This document shows positions 1-7,968 of a stretch of DNA of 12,653 bases, piece after piece; position 1 is the first letter of the stretch; every line of letters starts with the position of its first letter. The translations under genes were made by a program, and so were the position numbers. The stretch covers positions 969 to 13,621 of the forward strand of contig DCNF01000036.1 of the NCBI GenBank assembly GCA_002322035.1. Direction: 5' to 3'. A model generated the notes under the pieces. It was not told the origin of the DNA. It made no database searches and was given only the letters and a program-made list of their open reading frames with translations. The stretch comes from Geobacter sp. UBA1603 (GTDB lineage: Bacteria > Desulfobacterota > Desulfuromonadia > Geobacterales > Pseudopelobacteraceae).

Positions 1-162
1 ACCACCAAGGAACCGGGCAAGGGAACCGGGCTTGGACTTGCCATTTCTGCCAGGATCATTGAGAGCTTTGGCGGCAGGATAACCGTCGAAAGCGAGCCGG
101 GCAGGGGGAGCTGCTTTACGGTCTGGCTGCCGTCCTTGGATGGGCAGAAGGAGGACGTATGA
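1..162 (+). CDS. Sensor histidine kinase, C-terminal end (partial)
   Basis: Frame 1 is open from the left edge to TGA at 160-162 and gives 53 residues. The translation begins [16 protein letters not shown], which holds the G2 box (GTGLGL) of the HATPase_c ATP-binding domain. It ends with the usual last strands, [21 protein letters not shown]. This is the C-terminus of a sensor kinase that autophosphorylates on a histidine and passes phosphate to its response regulator. The sensing, HisKA and most ATP-binding parts lie outside the window, so neither signal nor membrane topology can be judged. The stop overlaps the start of the response regulator gene, which makes that protein its probable partner. 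The last residues are a short hydrophilic tail with no extra receiver domain. Confidence 0.9.
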   Translation, partial: TTKEPGKGTGLGLAISARIIESFGGRITVESEPGRGSCFTVWLPSLDGQKEDV

Positions 163-1529
163 TGCCCCGGGTCGGCCATATTCTGGTGATCGATGACGAA
201 GATAATCTGCGGCACATGCTTTCAGCCATGCTGTCCCGTCAGGGCTACCGGATTGATACCGCTGCTGACGGTCGCCAGGGGCTGCAGTTGGCCTCGCAAA
301 CGGTATACGACTTTATCCTGTGCGATATCCGGATGCCCGAACTCGACGGCAAGGGTTTTCTGGAACGGTTTCTGGCAGAGGGGGGAGCGACACCCGTGAT
401 CATGATGTCAGCCTACGGTACGGTTGATACGGCTGTCGAGTGCATGAAGCTGGGAGCCTATGATTTCATATCCAAGCCGTTCAAGAAAGATGAAATCGTG
501 ATGGTGCTCCGCAAGGCCGAAGAGCGTGAGCGGCTTAAGGCCGAAAATTCGAGGCTCAGACAGGAGGCAGACACCAGTGACTCCTTCTGCGGCATTGTAA
601 GTCGTGCTCCGGCAATGCTGGATGTATTCTCCCAGATCAGAAGGGTCGCCGGCCTGAAAACCACGGTTCTGATTCTGGGCGAATCAGGCACGGGCAAAGA
701 ACTGGTCGCCAGGGCACTTCATGGGGCGGGTGCGCGCTGCCACAAGCCGTTTGTGGCGGTCAACTGTGCCGCCATACCGGAAACACTTCTGGAAAGCGAA
801 CTGTTCGGTCATGTGCGCGGTGCCTTCACCGATGCTTCGGCCGACAAGGCCGGGCTGTTTGAACAGGCTGACAACGGGACGCTCTTGCTCGATGAAATCG
901 GCGAAATGCCGCTCTCTCTGCAGGTTAAGCTGTTGCGGGTGCTGCAGGAAGAGGAAATTCGCAGGCTGGGCTCATCGGCCTCCAGGAAAGTCAACGTCAG
1001 GGTAGTGTCGGCGACCTCACGCAATCTCGAAGAGGATGTGAGGACTGGCCGCTTTCGCGAAGATCTTTATTTCCGGCTGAATGTGTTCACCATAACTCTG
1101 CCGCCGCTGCGGGAGCGGATCGAAGATATTCCGCGCCTGGCCCGTCACGTTATCGCCCGCCACACCCCCGGTGGAGAAAACGTGCTGCCGGTTCTGGCGC
1201 CCGAAGCCCTGCGCAGTCTCATGTCCTATGACTGGCCCGGCAATGTCCGCGAGCTTGAGAATGTGATTGAGCGCTCGCTGATCATGGCCGATGGCGGGGT
1301 CATAACAGGCGAATGCCTCCCGCCGAGCATAGCCTCTGCTGGTGCCGCTGTGTCCGGAGTGAAGAGCGATGACGACCTTTCCATCAAAAAAGCCGAGGAG
1401 GCGATCGAGCGGGAACTGATTGCCAGGGCGCTTGCCCGTACCGGAGGCAACCGGACCCATGCCGCCAGAATTCTTGAAATCAGCCACCGCTCGCTGCTGT
1501 ACAAGCTTAAGGAATACGGGATCGAGTAA
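159..1529 (+). CDS. NtrC-family sigma-54-dependent response regulator
   Basis: This is a full-length (456 residues) three-domain activator. The receiver domain (about 7-120) has the acidic pair D12-D13, phosphoacceptor D56 in [11 protein letters not shown]84 and K106. The sigma-54-interacting AAA+ domain (about 145-380) has Walker A GESGTGKE at 174-181, Walker B GTLLLDE at 240-246, and [11 protein letters not shown] near 305-315. The loop that contacts sigma-54, normally GAFTGA, reads GAFTDA at 221-226. A FIS-type helix-turn-helix closes the protein ([12 protein letters not shown] to the end). Family knowledge: phosphorylation drives oligomerisation and ATP-dependent opening of sigma-54 promoters. 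Two adjacent ATGs are possible. AAGGAGG at 148-154 is 4 bases before ATG 159 and 7 before ATG 162, so translation may really begin at 162, one residue shorter. The gene is coupled to the kinase by an ATGA overlap. It resembles PilR, AtoC and ZraR about equally, so I give no symbol; its targets are unknown. Confidence 0.95.
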   Translation: MMPRVGHILVIDDEDNLRHMLSAMLSRQGYRIDTAADGRQGLQLASQTVYDFILCDIRMPELDGKGFLERFLAEGGATPVIMMSAYGTVDTAVECMKLGAYDFISKPFKKDEIVMVLRKAEERERLKAENSRLRQEADTSDSFCGIVSRAPAMLDVFSQIRRVAGLKTTVLILGESGTGKELVARALHGAGARCHKPFVAVNCAAIPETLLESELFGHVRGAFTDASADKAGLFEQADNGTLLLDEIGEMPLSLQVKLLRVLQEEEIRRLGSSASRKVNVRVVSATSRNLEEDVRTGRFREDLYFRLNVFTITLPPLRERIEDIPRLARHVIARHTPGGENVLPVLAPEALRSLMSYDWPGNVRELENVIERSLIMADGGVITGECLPPSIASAGAAVSGVKSDDDLSIKKAEEAIERELIARALARTGGNRTHAARILEISHRSLLYKLKEYGIE

Positions 1530-1633
1530 GCAAAGAGTGCGTACCATTCCCGGCAAGAAGCGGCCGCAGCTATGAAATATTTGCGCAGCCCAGGTCGGTC
1601 CACATAAAAAACACAATAATTCATGATTGTTGG

Positions 1634-1660
1634 CGGTGCTGCTGATGCGGCACCGTTTTT
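1634..1660 (+). terminator. Rho-independent terminator after the two-component genes
   Basis: CGGTGCTGC (1634-1642) pairs with GCGGCACCG (1647-1655) in a 9-bp stem with one G-T pair. The loop is TGAT, and TTTTT follows at 1656-1660. It lies 104 bases after the regulator stop and 41 bases before the next start. It most simply ends the two-component transcript, but it could also act as an attenuator in the leader of the downstream genes. Confidence 0.75.
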
Positions 1661-1676
1661 GCTATCAATGTTACAG

Positions 1677-1682
1677 TACAAT
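1677..1682 (+). promoter_or_regulatory. Possible weak -10 box (TACAAT) before the DsbC-like gene
   Basis: TACAAT matches TATAAT at five of six positions and is the best candidate between the terminator and the ATG at 1702. No acceptable -35 box lies 16-18 bases upstream; that space is the terminator stem and T-run. Transcription from here would give a leader of only about a dozen bases. This is weak support for an independent promoter. Confidence 0.2.
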
Positions 1683-1701
1683 CGACCGAAAGGAATTATC
1701 C

Positions 1702-2487
1702 ATGCTGAAAGAACTGCTCTGCGCCTGTGCCGTTTCTGTGATGCTCGCCTCCCCTTCCTTTGCCATGGCCAAGGACAGTTGCGGCGGCGACTGCACCTCC
1801 TGCCACTCACTGTCGCTCAAGGAGGCCGGTGACCTGATCAGAAAAACCGGCGTTAATGTCAAATCGGTCAAACAGTCGCCTGCCCGCGGGCTGCACGAAC
1901 TGCTCGTTGAAAAGGATGGCAAGCAGGGGATTCTCTTTGTCGACTACGGCAAAAAGCACATCATACAGGGCGCCGTGTTCAGTGCCGATAGCCTGCGTCC
2001 GGCCATTGCCCATGAAAAAGAGCTGCCCCAGCCGAAAGAGGTCAGTTTTATTGATCCGGCAACCATTCCGGCACACCATGCGGTGGTCATGGGCAACCCG
2101 AAAGCTTCAAAGAAGCTGTTCGTCTTTACCGACCCCGATTGCCCCTACTGCCGCAAGGCCCATCTCGAACTTGTCAAGCTCGCCTCAATGACGACCGACC
2201 TGGCGATTCATATCATGCTCTATCCTCTGCCGATGCATCCGGCCGCTTTCGATAAATCGCGCACGATTCTGGAAAGCAGAAAGCTCGACCTGCTTGACAA
2301 GGCCTTTGAGGGCAAAGAGCTTCCCAAACCTTCAAAGGACTCGAGCAGGACCGCTGTTGAGGCGATTGTCAGCTTTGCCAATGCCAACGGCATTTCCGGC
2401 ACGCCGACCATGGTGCTTCCTGACGGCAGGGTGCAGGTCGGCCTGCCGGATGCGGAGACACTGAAGAAGATGCTGGAAGGAAAATAG
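1702..2487 (+). CDS. DsbC-like periplasmic thiol:disulfide isomerase with N-terminal CxxCH
   Basis: This is a 261-residue exported protein of the DsbC/DsbG type. AAAGGA at 1689-1694, 7 bases before the ATG, fixes the start; an upstream in-frame ATG at 1627 would translate through the terminator and displace the signal peptide. Residues 1-21 or 1-23 form the signal peptide (hydrophobic CACAVSVMLASPSFA). A DsbC-like N-terminal dimerisation region follows (about 36-105). The thioredoxin-fold domain has the active site CPYC at 147-150 (FTDPDCPYCRKAH) and the cis-proline P235 in GTPT. Right after the signal peptide are C27, C31 and C34-H35 (CTSCH), a CxxCH pattern that could bind haem c or act as an extra redox or metal site. 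The later cysteine that forms a structural disulfide in E. coli DsbC seems absent (KSRTILESRK). Its position ahead of a 14-cysteine PilY1 suggests it shuffles disulfides in pilus proteins; this is inference. Confidence 0.85.
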   Translation: MLKELLCACAVSVMLASPSFAMAKDSCGGDCTSCHSLSLKEAGDLIRKTGVNVKSVKQSPARGLHELLVEKDGKQGILFVDYGKKHIIQGAVFSADSLRPAIAHEKELPQPKEVSFIDPATIPAHHAVVMGNPKASKKLFVFTDPDCPYCRKAHLELVKLASMTTDLAIHIMLYPLPMHPAAFDKSRTILESRKLDLLDKAFEGKELPKPSKDSSRTAVEAIVSFANANGISGTPTMVLPDGRVQVGLPDAETLKKMLEGK

Positions 2488-2524
2488 TTCTTCGTATGAT
2501 ATTGCTATAACGAGGGGGCGGAAC

Positions 2525-3052
2525 ATGAGCGACAGTGCAAAACAAAAAGAGCTTGACGATGTGGAGTTGTGTTACAAGGCGGTCGGATTGTCGTTCAGTG
2601 ATCCCCCCGATCAGGTAGAGCGGGTCTTCAAGAAACTGCGTGAAGAGTACAATGCGGCGGCCCGTTCCGCCGACCCGGCGGCCCGCAAGGCCGGAGCGGA
2701 TAACCTAAAGCAGCTGGAGGAGCTTTACGAAACCATTACCGGCTCACTGATTTACAAAGATTATGCCCGGGAATACGAAAAGTACAAACAGGTCAAGGAA
2801 GCCGAGCGTCAGGCCCGTCTTGAGAAAGCAAAGGCCAAACCGGTCCCGATGAAAATATGCCCATATTGCGGGAAAAGCTTCATGGCGTCGCTGCCCTCCT
2901 GTTCCTATTGCCACAAGAAATATGTGTCGCCGTTTGAGTTGATGATGCAGAAGTATGCCACTGGCCGGAATATTGCGATAGCAGCGGTGGTAGCCCTGCT
3001 CGTGGTTGCCGGACTGGTGATCATGCTGAACCCGCAGATGCTGCAGCGGTAA
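2525..3052 (+). CDS. Tail-anchored zinc-ribbon protein with degenerate J-like N-terminus
   Basis: This 175-residue protein has no named family that I recognise. Residues 14-87 have the spacing of a J domain (YKAVGLSFSDPPDQVERVFKKLREEY, then LYETITGSLIYKDYAREYEKY), but the HPD tripeptide needed to stimulate Hsp70 is missing. A charged helical linker (about 85-105) follows. Next is a treble-cysteine type ribbon, C112-x2-C115 and C126-x2-C129 (CPYCGK, CSYCHK), expected to bind one zinc. One transmembrane segment at about 149-168 is followed by only seven residues. There is no signal peptide, so the ribbon and J-like part should face the cytoplasm, anchored by the C-terminus. The start at 2525 has a G-rich ribosome site (AGGGGG, from 2513) about 6 bases upstream. 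It sits 37 bases after the DsbC-like gene and 54 before pilY1. A role in assembly or secretion of the pilus tip is possible but rests only on position. Confidence 0.8.
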   Translation: MSDSAKQKELDDVELCYKAVGLSFSDPPDQVERVFKKLREEYNAAARSADPAARKAGADNLKQLEELYETITGSLIYKDYAREYEKYKQVKEAERQARLEKAKAKPVPMKICPYCGKSFMASLPSCSYCHKKYVSPFELMMQKYATGRNIAIAAVVALLVVAGLVIMLNPQMLQR

Positions 3053-3060
3053 AATACCGC
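3046..3060 (+). other. Small hairpin at the stop codon before pilY1
   Basis: GCGGTA (3046-3051) and TACCGC (3055-3060) form a 6-bp stem with an AAA loop that contains the TAA stop. No T-run follows, so it is not a convincing terminator. It may be chance or an mRNA processing or stability element. Confidence 0.3.
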
Positions 3061-3106
3061 CAGTTTCCCGTATCAATCGTTGTCCGCGTGAGAGGAGGTT
3101 TTTACA

Positions 3107-6100
3107 ATGAATCGGCGCATCCAAAACAAATTTGCCCGCAATCTGATTATGGTGCTGTTTCTGCTGGTCTGTTTACCACTTACCGTCATGGCAGAAAATT
3201 ATAACGTCGGTGTCTGGTACGGGGATAATAATCTTACCAATTTTGATAATTCCCAGGCAAATGCCAATGGCGGCAGTGTACAATACAATAAGACCTGGGG
3301 CGATAATCAGGGCTGGAAAAATATGGCAAATCGCGATAACAACGCGATTACTCCGAGTGAAGGGGCTGACAGGACCTTTAAGGTCATTCCCGACACAGCC
3401 AACAGTTATCAGATCAAATTTATTAAATATGCAACAGCCAGCGGAGATTTTGAAAACGGGACGTATGAACATCCGCCGTCATCTACATCGTGGACATCTG
3501 TGGCGGTTTCAACCCCGACAGCCGAAACGCAGTTTACGATCAGCAATATCAGAGCGCACTATATCATCTGGGTTGTTTTTGAAAAGACCGGTACCAGCGC
3601 TTCTTACACGGTTACAGCCAGTGTGCTTCAACTGGTAGCCACCGATGCAAATTCTGTCTGTAACACCAGCACAATTAACGTCACCGGCCAGAACCCGAGT
3701 GCCACCAATCCCCAGGTTGCCATCAAAACCGGGGTGCCGTCAGGCGGCACCGCCTCGTTCAGCTATACACCTGCTCAAGGGTGCGAGGTTGACAGTGTCC
3801 AGTTCGGCTCCGGCGCCTATGTTGCCTATGCCAGCAATACCTATGTAACGCAAGCGATAAATTCAGATACCCTGGTTTCGGTCAAGTTCCGCAAGGTGAG
3901 CCTGGTAGTTACCTCGGCCATTGATGCTTCCAGTCCGACCGGTTCCGGCACGATTAATCCGTTGGGCAATACGCCGGTTGCCAAAAATGGTTCACAATCG
4001 TACACCATCACACCAACGACTGGGCATAGAATCGTTAAGGTTATCGTGACCGATACCAACGCCGGATATGCCAATGCTGACCTTGGCCCAATCACAACCT
4101 ACACTTTCAGCAATGTCACCGTAAATGGAAGCATCACGGTGTACTTTGCCGTGGAAGCTGCCACAACGTGCACGTACTGTCTGATTCCTCCATTTGTTTC
4201 CGGGCAGTCAAGTTTGACCCCCAATGTTCTGATCGTGTTCGACAACTCCGGCAGTATGGACTGGAAGTCCTACCAGATCAATAACGCCACGTACAGCGAT
4301 ACTACCAATTATTATGGCTACTTCGACACCTCAAAAATGTACAAGCTGAACTCAACCACCAAAACCTACACGATCGATACCACTGCCGGACTCAATAAAA
4401 CGACGTCCTGTACCAACGCCACAACGGTTGCCTGCTCCGGCAACCGGCTCAACTTTGACCGAATGGCCAAGGTTGACGTTATTCGCAAGGTGCTCACCGG
4501 CGGTAAAACCGTTGATCGGACCGCTGCTACCAAATATCTGATGCTGCGCGATGGCTACAAGGTTGAATATGGCACATCCGAGCCGACCGGCATAATCCAA
4601 TCGTTGGCCGGTAAGGTCAGTTTTGGCCTGATGGTGATTAACGGTACCCATACCGGAGAGCTTGTCACCAAGCTTGGCGAGCCTTCCGCAACCCTTGTTA
4701 CGGCAATCGAAGGCAGCAAAACCGACCCCAGCGGGTCGACCCCGCTGGCCCATACCCTCTACGAAGCGGTCCGCTATTTTGAGGCCAAGCCGAGCGCCTA
4801 TGGTTCTATCGATTATGGGACCATTGATCCGGTTCAGTACGCCTGCCAGAAGCATTTTGTCCTGATTCTGACCGATGGCCAGCCGAACAGCAATGACAAT
4901 CTGCCGGGGGCTGGTACACTATCAGATCTGGCACTTTCCCCGGACACGTTCGATGTTACGACCTGGATCAGCAGAATTACCGCCGCGGACAAGACCAATG
5001 TCGATGCCGATGGTCAGAAGACCGCTGCAGTTGCCTACTATGCCCATAACACTGACTTGAGAAGTTCCAAGGTCGGTAAAACAGATATTCTCGGGGTCCA
5101 GAACCTTACATTCTATACGGTGTTTGCCTTTGGTGAAGATAAAGTCGGTGCTCCGGCAACGCTTAAGGCGGTTTCAAAATACGGGGCCTATGAAAACACC
5201 AATGCAAACGGATCGCTTACCTATGCTTCGCCTGATTTGACGAAGGAGTGGGACAAAGATGGCAATGGGGTGCCTGATACCTATTTCGAGGCCGATCAGG
5301 GCGATACCCTCAAAACCAATATTGAAACAGCCATGTCCAGCATCCTGGCCAAGGTCGCATCCGGTACGGCGGCATCAATCCTCAGCAACAGCGAGGGCAG
5401 TGGTGCCAACCTTTTGCAGGCGGTATTCTACCCGAACAAGATTTTTTCCGATGGCACCCAGGTGGACTGGATCGGCGAGATGCAGAACCTCTGGTATTAT
5501 GTCGATCCGTTCATTCAGAACAGTTCGATCCGTGAAGATACGGATTTTGAATCACCGGCGGCAAATCCGACCACTCCGTACCATGTCATGGACCTGAAGA
5601 AGGATTATGCGCTGCGGTTTTATTTCGCCAATTCGGAGACATCCGTTGAGGTCAAGCAGGATACCAACGGTGACGGTGCTGGCGACACGGTTATTGCCGC
5701 CAAGGAAAGCCCGGATGATGTCAAGAGCATTTTCCGGGCCGGCAAACTCCTCTGGGCCCGTGATCCCGAATCAACGACTACGCCGCGGACAATTCACACC
5801 AGCATAGACGGTTATTCGCTGCTGAACCCGACTGTTGATGCCAAGGGGGGCTTCGCATCGGCAACAACCAGAGCGACCGCTTTGCAGCCCTATCTCCAGG
5901 CCGCAGATGTCACGGAAGCTCAAAAGATAATCAGCTACATTCGAGGTACCGACCAGACCGGATACCGTACTCGCAAGGTCGCTCTCACCACCGGTGGGAC
6001 ACAAAAGGAATGGAAGCTGGGCGACATTGTGTCTTCGACTCCGCGGATTCAGGCGACCGGCAAGCTGAACGCCTACAACGTCGATTCTCCGGTGGGCTAC

Positions 6101-7957
6101 GGCGACAAGAGCTATGAAGCATTCATCAACACGGCGGCCTACAAGGCCCGCGGCATGGTCTATGTCGGTGTTAATGACGGCATGCTGCATGCGTTCAAGC
6201 TCGGAAAACTGACGGTTAAAGGCACAACCGACGTGCCGACCTCGCCCAGCGGTTATCTTTCGGTGGCCGGAGATGTCAAGGCGACCCTTACCGGTACAAA
6301 TCTGGGTGAAGAACAGTGGGCCTATATCCCCCGCAGCGTTCTCCCCTACCTGAAATATTTCACTGATAACGTCGACTACAAACATCTCTTTTATGTCGAT
6401 GGCCCGACGGTGCTTGTCGATGCCTCAATTGCCAAACCGTCGTGGTGTACATCGCTTTCAACCGACTATTCAGGGTGTCCCAAAGCAAACCCCTCAACAG
6501 GGGTCTATGACGGGTCAAACTGGAAAACCCTTTTGATCGGCAGTATGGGGCTTGGCGGAGCCTCCAGGGCTTCCAATGCCACCTGCACGGCCAGTGTTGC
6601 CAGCGGTACCTGCGTCAAGACGCCGATCGCCGACCCGACCGATACCGCGGCGACCAAGACCAAGATGGTCGGTTATTCATCCTATTTCGCGCTTGATATT
6701 ACCGATCAGTATTTCAACAGCACCGGAGCCCTGGCAAGCCAGCCGACGCTGAAATGGGAATTTCCGCCACCAGGTTCAGCGGATGATTTCGGGCTTGGTT
6801 TTTCAACATCGGGTGCAGCAATCGTGCGGATATCGGCACGGATCACCGACCCCAATGACAGCACAAAACAGGTGCCGGATCAGACCAAGAACGGCAAATG
6901 GTTCGCAGTCTTTGCTTCGGGCCCGACCGGGCCGATTGAAACGGTTTCCCATCAGTTCATAGGCAAGTCGGATCAGAACCTCAAGCTTTTTGTGATAGAT
7001 CTCGGAGCAACCATGCCGCTGGTGAAGGATACAAATTACTGGGTGATTGACACCGGCATCAAGCGGGCCTTTGGTGGAAGTATCGTCAATGGAGCCGTCG
7101 ATGTCGACCGGTGGAACAAGTCAAAAGAGGGCAATTATCAGGATGATGTAGTCTATGTTGGTTATGTGAAGGCGAATATTTCCGATTCAGCCGCACTTGA
7201 TGCGTCGACGGCCTGGACCGACGGTGGTGTGATCAGGCTGCTCACGAAGGAGGACCCAAACCCGGCAAACTGGGCTGTCAGCACGGTTATTTCCGGCGTT
7301 GGGCCGGTTGCAAACGGCATCTCTCGTCTGCAGGACCGAAAAAACAACAAAATGTGGCTTTATTTTGGTACCGGCCGTTTCTACTACGGCGGCGACGATC
7401 CCGCCAGCCAGCGTTATATACTCGGAGTCCAGGATGCCTGTTACACCGGTGTGACCAGCACTATGGATAAAAATTGTTCCGTGTCGGCGCTATCCGGTTT
7501 CACAGATCTTGAAAATCAGACTTCCACCGTATCCACGACACTGGCAACCGGTAAAAAGGGGTGGTACATTGCCCTGGACGGACAGGACACATCGACAAAC
7601 ATGGGGGCTGAACGATCGATTACCGATGCGGTTGCGCTCACCAACGGACTGGTGATGTTCACGACGTTCAAACCGACGTCGGATGTGTGCAGCTTTGGCG
7701 GCAGCTCTTACCTGTGGGGGGTCAAATATGACACGGGCGGGGCAGCGCCTTCACAGGTCAAGGATACCGCGAAAGTGCTGGTTCAGGTTTCAACTGGCGC
7801 TTTCGAAGAGGTGAACCTGGGCACGGCTCTTACGGCAAGCAGTAACAGAAAAATGGCGACCCCCATGACCGGCAAGCCGCCGTCAGATCCGCCGCCGATC
7901 ATCAGTAACGCCAGTAACAAACCGCCCAAGAAAATTCTGCATATGCAGGAAAAATAG
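3107..7957 (+). CDS. pilY1: PilY1-type pilus tip/biogenesis protein
   Basis: This 1616-residue protein is longer than the familiar PilY1 of about 1,160. AGGAGG at 3093-3098, 8 bases upstream, sets the start. A signal peptide ends near residue 29 (LPLTVMA, then ENY). The order after it is: a unique region; two beta-rich repeat modules (about 205-265 and 275-350, with SYTPAQG and YTITPTTGH); a CTYC pair at C355/C358; and a von Willebrand A domain (about 373-745) with MIDAS residues D379, S381, S383, T545 and D590 (FDNSGSM, LTDG). The C-terminal PilY1 propeller (about 775-1570) carries DWIGEMQNLWYY, VYVGVNDGMLHAF at 1018-1030 and YIPRSVLPYL. The tail is proline-rich. Two calcium-loop-like stretches occur, DKDGNGVPD at 716-724 and DTNGDGAGD at 852-860. 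Family role: PilY1 joins the minor pilins to prime pilus assembly, opposes retraction, and takes part in adhesion and surface sensing. It has 14 cysteines. Confidence 0.95.
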   Translation: MNRRIQNKFARNLIMVLFLLVCLPLTVMAENYNVGVWYGDNNLTNFDNSQANANGGSVQYNKTWGDNQGWKNMANRDNNAITPSEGADRTFKVIPDTANSYQIKFIKYATASGDFENGTYEHPPSSTSWTSVAVSTPTAETQFTISNIRAHYIIWVVFEKTGTSASYTVTASVLQLVATDANSVCNTSTINVTGQNPSATNPQVAIKTGVPSGGTASFSYTPAQGCEVDSVQFGSGAYVAYASNTYVTQAINSDTLVSVKFRKVSLVVTSAIDASSPTGSGTINPLGNTPVAKNGSQSYTITPTTGHRIVKVIVTDTNAGYANADLGPITTYTFSNVTVNGSITVYFAVEAATTCTYCLIPPFVSGQSSLTPNVLIVFDNSGSMDWKSYQINNATYSDTTNYYGYFDTSKMYKLNSTTKTYTIDTTAGLNKTTSCTNATTVACSGNRLNFDRMAKVDVIRKVLTGGKTVDRTAATKYLMLRDGYKVEYGTSEPTGIIQSLAGKVSFGLMVINGTHTGELVTKLGEPSATLVTAIEGSKTDPSGSTPLAHTLYEAVRYFEAKPSAYGSIDYGTIDPVQYACQKHFVLILTDGQPNSNDNLPGAGTLSDLALSPDTFDVTTWISRITAADKTNVDADGQKTAAVAYYAHNTDLRSSKVGKTDILGVQNLTFYTVFAFGEDKVGAPATLKAVSKYGAYENTNANGSLTYASPDLTKEWDKDGNGVPDTYFEADQGDTLKTNIETAMSSILAKVASGTAASILSNSEGSGANLLQAVFYPNKIFSDGTQVDWIGEMQNLWYYVDPFIQNSSIREDTDFESPAANPTTPYHVMDLKKDYALRFYFANSETSVEVKQDTNGDGAGDTVIAAKESPDDVKSIFRAGKLLWARDPESTTTPRTIHTSIDGYSLLNPTVDAKGGFASATTRATALQPYLQAADVTEAQKIISYIRGTDQTGYRTRKVALTTGGTQKEWKLGDIVSSTPRIQATGKLNAYNVDSPVGYGDKSYEAFINTAAYKARGMVYVGVNDGMLHAFKLGKLTVKGTTDVPTSPSGYLSVAGDVKATLTGTNLGEEQWAYIPRSVLPYLKYFTDNVDYKHLFYVDGPTVLVDASIAKPSWCTSLSTDYSGCPKANPSTGVYDGSNWKTLLIGSMGLGGASRASNATCTASVASGTCVKTPIADPTDTAATKTKMVGYSSYFALDITDQYFNSTGALASQPTLKWEFPPPGSADDFGLGFSTSGAAIVRISARITDPNDSTKQVPDQTKNGKWFAVFASGPTGPIETVSHQFIGKSDQNLKLFVIDLGATMPLVKDTNYWVIDTGIKRAFGGSIVNGAVDVDRWNKSKEGNYQDDVVYVGYVKANISDSAALDASTAWTDGGVIRLLTKEDPNPANWAVSTVISGVGPVANGISRLQDRKNNKMWLYFGTGRFYYGGDDPASQRYILGVQDACYTGVTSTMDKNCSVSALSGFTDLENQTSTVSTTLATGKKGWYIALDGQDTSTNMGAERSITDAVALTNGLVMFTTFKPTSDVCSFGGSSYLWGVKYDTGGAAPSQVKDTAKVLVQVSTGAFEEVNLGTALTASSNRKMATPMTGKPPSDPPPIISNASNKPPKKILHMQEK

Positions 7958-7968
7958 GGGTGATTGTC

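Noticed and set aside
1017..1616. Long reverse-strand open frames of 199 and 194 residues (1017-1616 and 1226-1810)
   Set aside because: They lie mostly opposite the response regulator gene, whose domains are clearly real, and their translations show no recognisable domain. They are shadows of a GC-rich coding region.
1634..1649. GG-N10-GC spacing resembling a sigma-54 promoter
   Set aside because: Only the two dinucleotides fit well, the flanking bases disagree with the consensus, and the match lies within the stem of the terminator.
1627..1701. Upstream start at 1627 for the DsbC-like gene
   Set aside because: It would translate through the terminator hairpin and bury the signal peptide. 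ATG 1702 has a good ribosome site 7 bases before it.
5771..6385. Reverse-strand open frame of 204 residues inside pilY1
   Set aside because: It is antisense to the conserved PilY1 propeller, shows no domain or credible ribosome site, and is explained by codon bias on the + strand.
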